Positions 11,140 to 19,100 of a DNA stretch of 64,000 nt are shown piece by piece; the first letter of the stretch is position 1, and every line of letters begins with the position of its first letter. The notes under the pieces were generated by a model, which was not told the origin of the DNA, did no database searches, and saw only the letters and a list, made by a program, of their open reading frames with translations. The position numbers were made by a program, and so were the translations under genes. The stretch is taken from assembly GCA_023213395.1 (NCBI GenBank), contig CM041465.1, forward strand, positions 223,207,741 through 223,271,740, read 5' to 3'. Origin of the DNA: Cycas panzhihuaensis. Taxonomy: Eukaryota; Cycadophyta.

Positions 11140-11640
11140 TGGTGAGCCTTTGAGAGGGCTCCATTTCCTACCCATTTTGTACTTGCTTTTGTTCCATTGT
11201 TGATATAATCTATCTTGTATTGGCTTGAAATGCCTCAAATCTGATGTAATTATGGGACAATGGCTGGACATAATCCAATATCTCCTTTTGAACCATTTTA
11301 GGGTGATTTGTTAAGTTTTAGAGTCAAATTATGAGTCATTGGAGTTACTTTGTAGATACTTGCACCTGGCGGTGAAGGTAGCCCTTACCTTCGCCTATCG
11401 ACGAAGGTAATAACTGTCTTCACATTGAGGCAAAGGTAAAGTCTTCTTTTATTTTGGGCAAAGTATTAAAGTCAATTGCCACTTAAACAAAATGGTTAGG
11501 TGGTAGTTATTAGTTGGTTGATATTCCAAGCTATTTGGCAACTAGTCAACACTTGTATTCATATGATTTTTTCATATGAATAAAGAACAGAGAAAGATTT
11601 GTTCGTCTCCAAGGGTTAGCTTGTGACTAGGTCACAAATA
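11140..11640 (+). repeat. Possible 3' LTR remnant
   Basis: It starts TGGTGAGCC after a purine tract, contains an AATAAA signal near 11579 and ends near GGTCACA (11636). The matching 5' LTR is not visible, so the limits are weakly supported. Confidence 0.3.
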
Positions 11641-12511
11641 GTCCCCCGAACTTGTTAATTCAGGAAAAGGGTGGTACGTTGTGCAACTTGCATGTATTAG
11701 CACATGACTTGGGTTTCCTTCATTAGAGTAGGGTCTGTTTTGCATATTTTGATCTTGTCAAATTGTTTGTATGACTAGAAGGAAGTGGTGACATGGTTGT
11801 GGGGCTTGGAACCACTTGAAGGCAATTTGATCAAATAGTTAGGTAATTCATCCTTGCATTTAGGATTCAATTATTGTGAATATATATTGTATTCTGCCAT
11901 TCAAAGTCTATGTTCTTTGGTTTGACACTATAGGATTCCAAGATTTTTGTGCACACCTTGGAAAACACCCATCAATAGGCACAACTAATATCCTCATAAT
12001 AGAATTCTTCTTTTATTTTTCTCACCTTGCATCTAGTGTCTCATAATATAGAGAGGCCATATGTAACTAAAATAATGTAGGGGAAAGTTTTCATTTTTCG
12101 GAGGCAAAGCATTTATTCCACCTTTCTTTTATGTGCTTCCAAGAATTAGTTGGTGGCCTTTCCGCTAATTCAGTTTATGTTCAATGCTTGCTTGCCATAT
12201 ATATTCTTAGTCCTAGGGGCAAACTAATCTTGTGGATGCTTGTTTCTTATATTAATTCTAAATACAACTATTTGGACCCAATGTTTGTATCGTAATCTCT
12301 CCTATTCTTTATTGTTTTTTCTTATTTTTAATGTGAAAGAGTAAGATGTTTTAAGGGTCTTGCTACAATTTCTTTATTCTCTCTATATTTTCTTCAAAAA
12401 TTTCAATAGTTTCTTTCCCCTTATTCTTGTCAATAGTTTTAGAATTCTCTTTTTCTTTCTTGAAGTAATAGTTGAGGTGAAGGCTTATTGGCTTGCTCTC
12501 AATCTTTGCAT
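11641..12511. other. AT-rich stretch, no gene recognised
   Basis: Both strands carry frequent stops. I see no conserved protein motif, LTR pair or tandem repeat here. Confidence 0.5.
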
Positions 12512-12516
12512 ACTCT

Positions 12517-12880
12517 TGTTAAGATTTTAACATGGAGAACATTCAACCATAAGAACAATATCAACAAACAGAGATCAGCACAATATAATCAGAATGTATT
12601 AATATACCGAAAGCACCAAAGACTCAATGTGAGCCTTGATGATGTGATTTGTTTACATACTACCTCAACCACCTTTATATACCAAAGAGGTGGGAGACTA
12701 AACATCCCAAGTGGTGCATGTGGGACAAATACCTTTGTCCTGACTAATATCATTATACCACAAACTTGACCAATAAACTTATATCCTTTTACATAGTATT
12801 ATAATGACCTTTTGACCCTAAGACTTAGGACTATCACTTATTATCCTAGGACCCACATACATTAAACATTATTTCTAACA
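12517..12880 (-). repeat. 3' LTR of the exon-carrying copia element
   Basis: 364 bp, TG...CA ends (plus-strand TGTTAAGATT to TTTCTAACA). It differs from the other LTR by a missing CTGAC and one T/G substitution. A minus-strand TATATAAA lies at 12674-12681. Confidence 0.95.
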
Positions 12881-12889
12881 CCTCCCCTT
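12881..12889 (-). promoter_or_regulatory. Polypurine tract
   Basis: Minus strand AAGGGGAGG directly upstream of the 3' LTR: the plus-strand primer site. Confidence 0.75.
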
Positions 12890-12975
12890 AATGTTTAGTG
12901 TTTGAACTAAGGACAATTTGACATGAATAGACATTAAAGACTACATGACAAGACTGATATGACTATCAACAGACT

Positions 12976-13989
12976 CTAATGTACTTTGTCTTCTTTGAAT
13001 CTCCACCGCCTTGATCTTGGAAAGATCTTGAACACCATGTCTTGGGCATGGTCTTGGTCTTCAACCTTGTAGTGTCTTTTCTGAAGCTGACGATCTTCAA
13101 GCTTTGCTTCTTTCAGCTTCATACATAGTTGAGAATCCTTTGTCATGCTAAACAAGTAGTGAATGATGGCTAATTCCACATGATCCTGCATGTACTCATC
13201 AAAGACATCTATCACCTGTTTACTTCCATTTTCTTCAGTGCGTGAGTGACCAATGTAGACGTTAGCAATATCATCATTATCCAAATGCAGCAATGAGTTG
13301 TCAACTGTTAAGACACCATTATCCTCCCCTGAATCAATGGGTTTATTGAGACAAGTTCCTGCAAGTTGTGTGATATACCCTGTTTTCTTTGTGTCACTCA
13401 AGGAGTTCCATGAACTAAGTATAATGAGAATTCCCATGATGCTCACATGCATATACTTCCTGATTGTGGATATACACACATGGAACATAATTTCAATCTG
13501 ATTGACTTTCACAGTCAGGTAACCTATCCAAAAGGTGATATGAATTCGATAAGCCAGATCCTGATGACATGACATCCTCCTTGTGTTCCTTTGAAAACAA
13601 CTTTCTAATGTCGCTTTAGGATATACTGCTATAATTTTGATCTTTTCAAAAATGGAGAATGTAGCTGAGTTGAGGGAGAACACGGATATTTTCCAATATA
13701 TGCAAATCACTGTATGACCTGTCACCATTTGAATTCTTCCTATCAACTTGTCAACACAAAATAGGATAATATTATCCATACCTTTTGTTAGACAACTCAT
13801 GTCTGCATGAACTATTACTGGCAAAGATTGATACCTAAGATCTTCAGCCCCCAGAGCTGGTTTCTTGATGAGACTCGAGGTATTTGATGGAATCATGGCT
13901 TTGTCTCGCTGCTTTTCCCTTTTTTCTTTTCTCTTCAACTTCTTCCTTTGGTTTTTTGCTCTTTTGATTTTCTGCTGTACTTCTTCAGG
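12976..13989 (-). CDS. Unrecognised 320-residue frame in phase with gag
   Basis: The frame directly follows the gag TGA in the same phase. 17 sense codons (Lys/Glu/Arg-rich) lead to an ATG at 13938, then 320 residues to a stop 96 bases from the 3' LTR. The start is very basic (KRKEKREKQRDK), suggesting nucleic-acid binding. The middle (from about residue 80) has hydrophobic stretches, and the C-terminal part is acidic, then basic (FPRSRRWRFKED). I find no protease, integrase, RT or RNase H motif. A 320-codon open frame is unlikely by chance in sequence of this composition, so it is probably selected or recently captured. Function unknown. Confidence 0.55.
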   Translation of the reverse strand, partial: PEEVQQKIKRAKNQRKKLKRKEKREKQRDKAMIPSNTSSLIKKPALGAEDLRYQSLPVIVHADMSCLTKGMDNIILFCVDKLIGRIQMVTGHTVICIYWKISVFSLNSATFSIFEKIKIIAVYPKATLESCFQRNTRRMSCHQDLAYRIHITFWIGYLTVKVNQIEIMFHVCISTIRKYMHVSIMGILIILSSWNSLSDTKKTGYITQLAGTCLNKPIDSGEDNGVLTVDNSLLHLDNDDIANVYIGHSRTEENGSKQVIDVFDEYMQDHVELAIIHYLFSMTKDSQLCMKLKEAKLEDRQLQKRHYKVEDQDHAQDMVFKIFPRSRRWRFKEDKVH

Positions 13990-14343
13990 TCATTTTTCAT
14001 GCACTTCTGTCAATAGTTTCCAAGCGTCCTCAGCTGAGTCAGTATTCTGCAGAACCTGAATAATGAAGTGATAGGAAGTAGGGAGGTTATCCATATCAAT
14101 AGCTGCAAGTATCACATCAATAACAATCCTGTTTTTCCTTTTAAATATTTCCTCCCCTTCTTCATGAGCCATTTCAGTCCCTATGACAGTTTTCCAAAGT
14201 TTCTTCACTACAAATAGACTTTCCATCCTAATTTTCCAAAATCGAAAATTAGTTCCAATGTATTTGGGCAGAGGAAAGGTGAGATCTGATAACCAATATT
14301 CATTTCTCTCAGGCACAAAAGTGATAATGTCACTTATCTCCAT
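13990..14343 (-). CDS. Copia-type Gag N-terminal domain
   Basis: 117 residues ending at a TGA (13992-13990). The pattern FPLPKYIGTNFRFWKIRM, then VKKLWKTVIGTE, then a predicted helical block with IDMDNLP is the usual N-terminal (DUF4219/UBN2-like) part of plant Ty1/copia Gag, which recognises capsid partners. A whole Gag of this type is longer and ends in a CCHC zinc knuckle, which is absent here. The same frame continues past the TGA into the next entry, so the stop may be a recent point mutation or a read-through site. Gag retention without pol suggests the element contributes its own capsid protein or keeps gag for RNA packaging. Confidence 0.7.
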   Translation of the reverse strand: MEISDIITFVPERNEYWLSDLTFPLPKYIGTNFRFWKIRMESLFVVKKLWKTVIGTEMAHEEGEEIFKRKNRIVIDVILAAIDMDNLPTSYHFIIQVLQNTDSAEDAWKLLTEVHEK

Positions 14344-14399
14344 GATGTCAAGAAGTCAATCACAATTTGTAATTCTTAGGACAAAGTTTTAGCAACTTA

Positions 14400-14808
14400 C
14401 AATAGAGGATATCGTAACAACAATCTGGTCTTAGTGTCAATAGTTTGGGAACAATCAACAGCTGTAGTCCAAGTACCTCCTCAATTAACAGCAACTTGTT
14501 CATTCATTTGTATCACGACACATGTGTGCCCTAAATTCTTCAAGGTAAATGGCTTCAGTTAACTGGACAAGCATACCTTGCAGGATTCAGTCATTACCTT
14601 GAGAAGGATGTTGCTTCAGTTGGGTGTCACAGTCTTCCTTCAAAAAAACTTCTGACAAACAGTGCTCAGATTTGGTCCCACGTCTCTCTTTTCATATACA
14701 GTTTGGTATTATCAGTCATAATCTGCCTTCAGTCCAGAATTTGGGTACAAATTTCACCCACTATGTTCTTCTACAGACTTGCACTTTCTATGGAGGACTG
14801 ACCTCAAC
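14400..14808. other. Element interior, no coding identified
   Basis: Inside the exon-carrying element between gag start and the first exon-like fragment. This would be leader-proximal sequence of the element. A 106-codon plus-strand frame (14624-14944) overlaps but has no recognisable motif. Confidence 0.4.
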
Positions 14809-14860
14809 TCCTTTGCAATTCTTTAAGCACTTTGGGTGGAAGGTTCTCATTTTCAGCCAT
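14809..14860 (-). pseudogene. Possible 5' end of a ubiquitin-conjugating enzyme gene, captured
   Basis: Minus-strand ATG at 14860 reads MAENENLPPKVLKELQR, like the N-terminus of plant UBC22-type E2 enzymes (MA-NENLPP-V-K-L). Similarity stops after about 17 residues. It is short, so this is tentative. Confidence 0.25.
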
Positions 14861-14909
14861 TTAGCTCACAGCCTGAAACCTTCAAAGGTTCATGCACTAA
14901 TTTTCTGGT

Positions 14910-15345
14910 TCATCGAAAAACCAGCACTTGTACCAGGTCACTGACCCATTCTTGAATATCTTTGTCATGCAAATGATGTCTCCATAAGAGTTTGAGACCA
15001 GTCGCTGGAATCCTGGCAACTTCTACAGCACAAATCAGCTTTCTAAGGAAAACAGACAGATCATAACCACGAACAGCCAGCCTGGAAAGCCTCCAGTATT
15101 CCTTCTTCACCAACTGCTTGGTCAAAAGAGCCGCTATCAGGAAACACGGATGAGATGTACTAGATATCCATCCAGCCTCTGCACAGATCGGATTGAAATA
15201 GCGGAATATTTGGGATCGCCCACAACAAAATTGCTCTCAAAGCCAGCCTCACCAAACAAGCAGGCACCGAACAACACAATTCCATCAAAAAGCAAAGCAG
15301 CTGAGTTACTAAATTGATATTGTCTCAGGTGGGTCTAGAAGTTGG
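14910..15345 (-). pseudogene. Captured coding fragment(s), gene not recognised
   Basis: Two adjoining minus-strand open stretches look like natural protein. One (about 15345-15150) contains LLFDGIVLFGACLFGEAG. The other (15125-14910) contains LVKKEYWRLSRLAVRGYDL and IPATGLKLLWRHHLHD. The phase changes between them near 15150. The amino-acid composition and lack of retroelement motifs suggest host exons, but I cannot name the gene. Confidence 0.4.
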
Positions 15346-15654
15346 TGCCTACGTTTCTGGCAAAACAATATTACTGTTTTTTCTTGCCAAATGGCCAACA
15401 TTACGATACTTGCTACCACGATCACTGTCTCTTTAACGTATGCTAAAAAACATACAGCGGGTTTGATACAGTAGCAAGCCCCCTAAGCCACGCCCCATTA
15501 GACGACTAATTCCATTCCCGCATGGCCCCGAACGAAACATATACCGGCAGGAGAAACTACCTGATTGGGGAACAGAGCACTTGATTGCATGGATCAACAG
15601 ACGAAGAATTCTGATTTCATTTTATTACTCCGAAAGGCATTTTGACGTGTCTTT

Positions 15655-15850
15655 CATTGACACTTCGTGAGCATGGGGTGGAATAAATGGGCCTTCATAC
15701 CGCCGAACCTCACGAAACCTAAATTTTTGGTGTATAATGCGACTCCTCCTGAAGCATGGCTCAAACAGGTAGGGACGTTTCCTTTCGATATCAATTTCTC
15801 CGTTCCAGCTGAAATTCGCCAAACGTTAACAAGATTGCCAACCATGGGCA
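15655..15850 (+). pseudogene. Captured coding-like fragment, gene not recognised
   Basis: An open plus-strand stretch, codons like a real gene, containing PPNLTKPKFLVYNATPPEAW and FPFDINFSVPAEIRQTL. No domain recognised. The boundary to the CDK fragment that follows is around 15850. Confidence 0.35.
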
Positions 15851-15859
15851 ACAATAAAC

Positions 15860-16055
15860 CCTAGGAGAACTGTAGACGAGATTGTGACCCTGCAGTGCAG
15901 GCTCTGAAGTACTCTGGGGATACCCACTACTCTACACTGTTGACATCAGTGCATCGTGCATATTTGCTGAAATGTCTCGACAGGAAGCTCTGTTTAGCAA
16001 GGATTCTGAACTGCAACAACTTTTGCACATATTCAGGCTTCGTGGAACTCCTTGG
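15860..16055 (+). pseudogene. Captured exon fragment of a cyclin-dependent kinase (CDKA/CDKB-like)
   Basis: In order along the plus strand are DEIVTL (kinase T-loop end, normally HEIVTLWYRAPE), then EVL.G, THYST and VD (subdomain IX start), then CIFAEMSRQEALF and DSELQQLLHIFRLRGTP. This is the plant CDK block from the activation segment to the helix after subdomain IX. Expected WYR is QCR and there are two or three single-base gaps (near 15902, 15925 and 15945), so it is not translatable throughout. Similarity ends abruptly at 16055, within a GGAACTCCTT duplication (16043-16062). It lies antisense to the element's own transcription. Confidence 0.8.
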
Positions 16056-16074
16056 AACTCCTTGGATCAACCAC

Positions 16075-16176
16075 TGCTTTCAACTCCGCCAATTTCTCTG
16101 TGTTCGCAGTCGCAACAATCCTGGAAGCTCCATTGACTTGCGTGGCAGGCTGGATGACGAGGCTGCAGAACCGAAC
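16075..16176 (-). pseudogene. Captured fragment of an NADPH quinone oxidoreductase / 2-alkenal reductase-like gene
   Basis: Minus-strand reading gives [20 protein letters not shown] followed by NTEKLAELKA. This is the Rossmann-fold segment after the GxGGVG loop of zeta-crystallin/AOR-type medium-chain reductases (consensus LVIQLAK...GASKVAATAST-KLELLK). It is about 35 codons long, in the opposite orientation to the neighbouring CDK and citrate synthase fragments, and bounded on both sides by them. Confidence 0.6.
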
Positions 16177-16211
16177 CTGGAGGGAGATGGGTACCAAAGA
16201 GACTTCCTTAT

Positions 16212-16298
16212 GCTTCCAGTGGTGTTGATGTCTATACTGCTCTTGCTGGAGCCACTGGTGCATTATATGGTCCCCTACATGGAGGAGCAAATGAGGTT
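16212..16298 (+). pseudogene. Captured exon fragment of citrate synthase (peroxisomal type)
   Basis: In one uninterrupted frame it reads [18 protein letters not shown], then ending GPLHGGANE, the conserved citrate synthase block around the active-site histidine (GPLHGGANE). The sequence has essentially no change from the plant consensus, so capture was recent or is maintained. Similarity starts and stops abruptly. Confidence 0.85.
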
Positions 16299-16309
16299 GT
16301 CTTCTTCAT

Positions 16310-16460
16310 GGAATGCCTCTCAGACGCCGGGGATCCGTGGAGACGTATATATACGCGTTATTTGGTGAGAATATGCGAGATGGACCCGTTCTGGCAGACT
16401 GGGGGTTTATGAATTCGAATATGACGAGGAAGTACCCTTTGGATCTGTCAGGAGGAAGAG
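16310..16460 (+). pseudogene. Captured fragment of a GH17 beta-1,3-glucanase-like gene
   Basis: The frame from 16313 reads [20 protein letters not shown], then RDGP, then NMTRKYPLDLSGG. GH17 glucan endo-1,3-beta-glucosidases have TPLRPG..ETYIFALFNEN.KPGP..E..WGLF.P at their C-terminal catalytic end. The usual ERNWG region is altered (VLADWGF). The segment is in frame with itself and shares an abrupt left border with the citrate synthase piece. Confidence 0.6.
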
Positions 16461-16571
16461 CGGAACGACGCTCTGTCTTTCGTATTCTCTGCACTTCGTA
16501 CCTTCTGTTTACTTTGTTCCCCGTGCTGGTCTGGATGACTGTTGGACTGTAAATTACAAATCTGGGCAGTT

Positions 16572-16644
16572 GATAAAATTCCTGAGTTCATTGAGGGGGT
16601 GAGAACCAGAAAGAGGCTTATATTTGTTGGAGACTCGCTCAGCT
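16572..16644 (+). pseudogene. Possible captured TBL-like (GDS motif) fragment
   Basis: The frame reads KIPEFIEGVRTRKRLIFVGD followed by SLS. R-KRL-FVGDSLS is the signature of TRICHOME BIREFRINGENCE-LIKE O-acetyltransferases. Only about 24 residues match, so the call is weak. Confidence 0.3.
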
Positions 16645-17446
16645 GTCACTGTGTAACTGGGCGCCGACTTACTTTGTAGCTGGGCCACTTTCCTGGCTCT
16701 TTTCTGCAAGATCTCCTGGGCGTGGTGCTTTTAATTACAGGCTTAGTTACAGACTTCAACGCCAAGTGAAATGATCAATGGACGTTGATGAAGTATGGGG
16801 CAGAGTGAAGGCACAGACTATAGGCAGGCTTCACAGAGCCTTGGATTGATAGGCACAACAGATATAACTAGAGTATACTGAAGGAGGTAAATACGAATTG
16901 AGATAACCTTTTTAAGTCTTCAAGGCTCCTGCATAAACAACTTGTGGCTTTTGGAGTAAGCTCCACGTCTTTGCTAGGCGCAGAAGCGGAAGTACAGATC
17001 TCGGTGAGATTAAGGTAGCATAGACTTCCTCTTATTATTACGGTACTGACAAGCACAAATAGTTTGGTAGAAGGTTATCAAACCTAAGATGTTAGGGTTT
17101 ATCTCAACAATTCTTATCCTCTGCACAACTCTTATCACAATTTCTCCACAGGCAAGGCAGCATAGATTTCACTCATGACAGTATTTCAAGGACAGATTTT
17201 CATGATCTTGAATCCTCAATATTCTTCAAAACAGATCTTCAGAGAGGATACTTTGCAAACAAGGTTCAAAGACCAATAATTTTTCACATAGCACAAGGGT
17301 GATGTTACCTGGCATGCTCCTTGAAACTTCTCTTCAATCTAGCATCCATTTGATGGAGCCACCTCCTTGCTTGAACGCTTTATCTTCTACTGGACTTCTC
17401 CTCTCTCGATCTTCGTCTCACAATAGCTCTTACAGCAAGATGGCCT
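16645..17446. other. Element leader region, no coding identified
   Basis: Between the last exon-like fragment and the primer-binding site. G+C is higher than outside the element near 16650-17000. No named motif is seen. Confidence 0.4.
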
Positions 17447-17458
17447 GCTCTGATACCA
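17447..17458 (-). promoter_or_regulatory. Primer-binding site (initiator-Met tRNA)
   Basis: Minus strand TGGTATCAGAGC immediately follows the LTR terminal CA, with no spacer, as is usual in copia elements. Confidence 0.9.
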
Positions 17459-17827
17459 TGTTAAGATTTTAACATGGAGAACATTCAACCATAAGAACAA
17501 TATCAACAAACAGAGATCAGCACAATATAATCAGAATGTATTAATATACCGAAAGCACCAAAGACTCAATGTGAGCCTTGATGATGTGATTTGTTTACAT
17601 ACTACCTCAACCACCTTTATATACCAAAGAGGTGGGAGACTAAACATCCCAAGTGGTGCATGTGGGACAAATACCTTTGTCCTGACCTGACTAATAGCAT
17701 TATACCACAAACTTGACCAATAAACTTATATCCTTTTACATAGTATTATAATGACCTTTTGACCCTAAGACTTAGGACTATCACTTATTATCCTAGGACC
17801 CACATACATTAAACATTATTTCTAACA
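17459..17827 (-). repeat. 5' LTR of the exon-carrying copia element
   Basis: 369 bp, near-identical copy of 12517-12880, with TATATAAA on the minus strand at 17616-17623 as the probable core promoter. In element orientation it begins TGTTAGAAATAATG, shared with copia F and close to D. Confidence 0.95.
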
Positions 17828-17832
17828 ACTCT

Positions 17833-19100
17833 TGTGAAGATTTCTTAAAAAGTTTTTTTTTTTTTCTTTTTGGAGGGGGTGGAGGGTCTTAAAATCATCA
17901 AAATTTTTTTGGTTGAATTGTTTTAAGTTCCCATCTTAAATATGCAATTGATTGATTTTGACCTAGAATTCCTTCACCAGTATTTGTTGATGATTGAAAA
18001 AGGCTTGCCAAAGAAGGGCCTTCTGTAATGCTATTGCACCATACGGAGTTCCTTGGTTTGGGTCTTGGAACTATTTGAAATATAGCTTTATCTGAGGATG
18101 GGACCTCCTTTATAGGTTGTATTCTTGAAGCTACCTCCTCAAGTTGTTCTTTTGTTGACATTTTAGTAGTTGCCTTAGTGGAAGCTTTGTGGTTATCCCT
18201 ATCATGTGGCATTTTCATTTTTGTTTGCCTTGATACTGTTGTCACAAAACTTACACTCGACATTCTAAAGCATAAATGATAAAGCATTACTTACATAGCC
18301 TGGTTTAGTTAAATTCAAAGGAGGAAGATAAGGTTCATAAATAGGTCTAGAATGAGAAGTCTCCTTGTGATGTAACCCAATGTAAGGCATTCCCATACAT
18401 ATTGCCTCTAGCTCAAGGCTAGAATCGTGCATGATACAAATACCCTCTACAATACTCATCTATGTGGTGGTACTCCTACACACCAATTATAGGAATAGTG
18501 GCTAGGTCTCATTTTTGGACATGGGTACAATCCCATCCTTGGGTAATGACTTTCAGGTGCTCTGGAAACCATCTCCCAATAAACAAAAATTCAATCTTCT
18601 GGCAAAGAGAAAGTTCTTCCTTCAACAAGTGGATTGTTCATCCTTTGACGAGAATTCATTGGACAAATGAATAATCCATCCCTCAGAGGGGAGCAACTTT
18701 AATAGGTGATATTCATACATGTAACTCATGTTATCCAAAATAATCACCTTCTTGGTGGATAACTAGTTACCAAGTTTAGAGACCTATGTCTCAAGGGTGC
18801 CTCATTAATATATTCCATCCTTGTGGACTCTTCCTCTACGGTAAACCATAAATCGAGAGGGATAAATAAGTTTGCAACCTTGTGCATGGGTCACCCTAGT
18901 CTTTTGGTTATCTCACAAGTCATTTCTCATTCCATTCCTGGTTGCTCCTTTATACATTACCATGTATAATTTTATGCTTATCCCAAGAATTCATATGTAG
19001 GAGGCTAAATGCATTAATGTGCATTGAGGGCTACTCATCCTCTAGTACTTCTCCTGCAGGAGACTAGATGCACCAATGTGCATTGTGTACATACCGTACG
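17833..19100 (-). pseudogene. Degenerate frame of unknown, probably retroelement, origin
   Basis: Minus-strand protein-like sequence with stops runs from about 18760 (DNMSYMYEYHLLKLLPSEGW) through LLGDGFQST and KDGIVPMSKNE to the open segments 18459-18265 (SLELEAICMGMPYIGLHH) and 18287-17898 (EDNHKASTKATTKMSTKEQL-type Lys/Ser-rich tail). It may be a gag-like or accessory protein of an old element; the exon-carrying copia inserted just downstream. I do not recognise the family. Confidence 0.3.

Larger units (their letters stand above)
5400..11640 (+). mobile_element. Decayed Ty3/gypsy element, Tat/Athila-like
   Basis: Plus-strand remnants of reverse transcriptase, RNase H and integrase (5400-8010) are followed by a long degenerate accessory frame (9480-11130) and purine tracts at 8752-8764 and 11128-11139. 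The RT signature (ITLE..TFTCPWGTYAYKVLPFGLCNAPTTFQ, split here by dots) and the integrase tail resemble the Tat/Athila branch rather than the chromoviruses elsewhere in the window. No 5' LTR is recognised. The left boundary near 5400 is simply where pol becomes recognisable, and the right boundary is a guess at an LTR end. Many stops and frameshifts show it is old. Confidence 0.65.
12517..17827 (-). mobile_element. Complete non-autonomous copia-type LTR element carrying host-gene fragments
   Basis: Direct repeats 12517-12880 and 17459-17827 bound the element. ACTCT flanks both sides (12512-12516 and 17828-17832), a 5-bp target duplication. On the minus strand the primer-binding site TGGTATCAGAGC (17458 to 17447) abuts the 5' LTR, and a purine tract AAGGGGAGG abuts the 3' LTR. 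The 4.6-kb interior has a copia-type gag domain but no integrase, reverse transcriptase or RNase H that I can find. Between 14.8 and 16.7 kb it is a mosaic of short exon fragments from unrelated plant genes in both orientations, visibly richer in G+C than the flanks. This matches the concept of a gene-transducing, GAG-only LTR element. The near-identical LTRs indicate recent insertion. Confidence 0.9.

Noticed and set aside
13298-14392. Plus-strand frames within the exon-carrying element
   Set aside because: Antisense shadows of gag and the 320-residue frame; hydrophobic composition from reversed codons.
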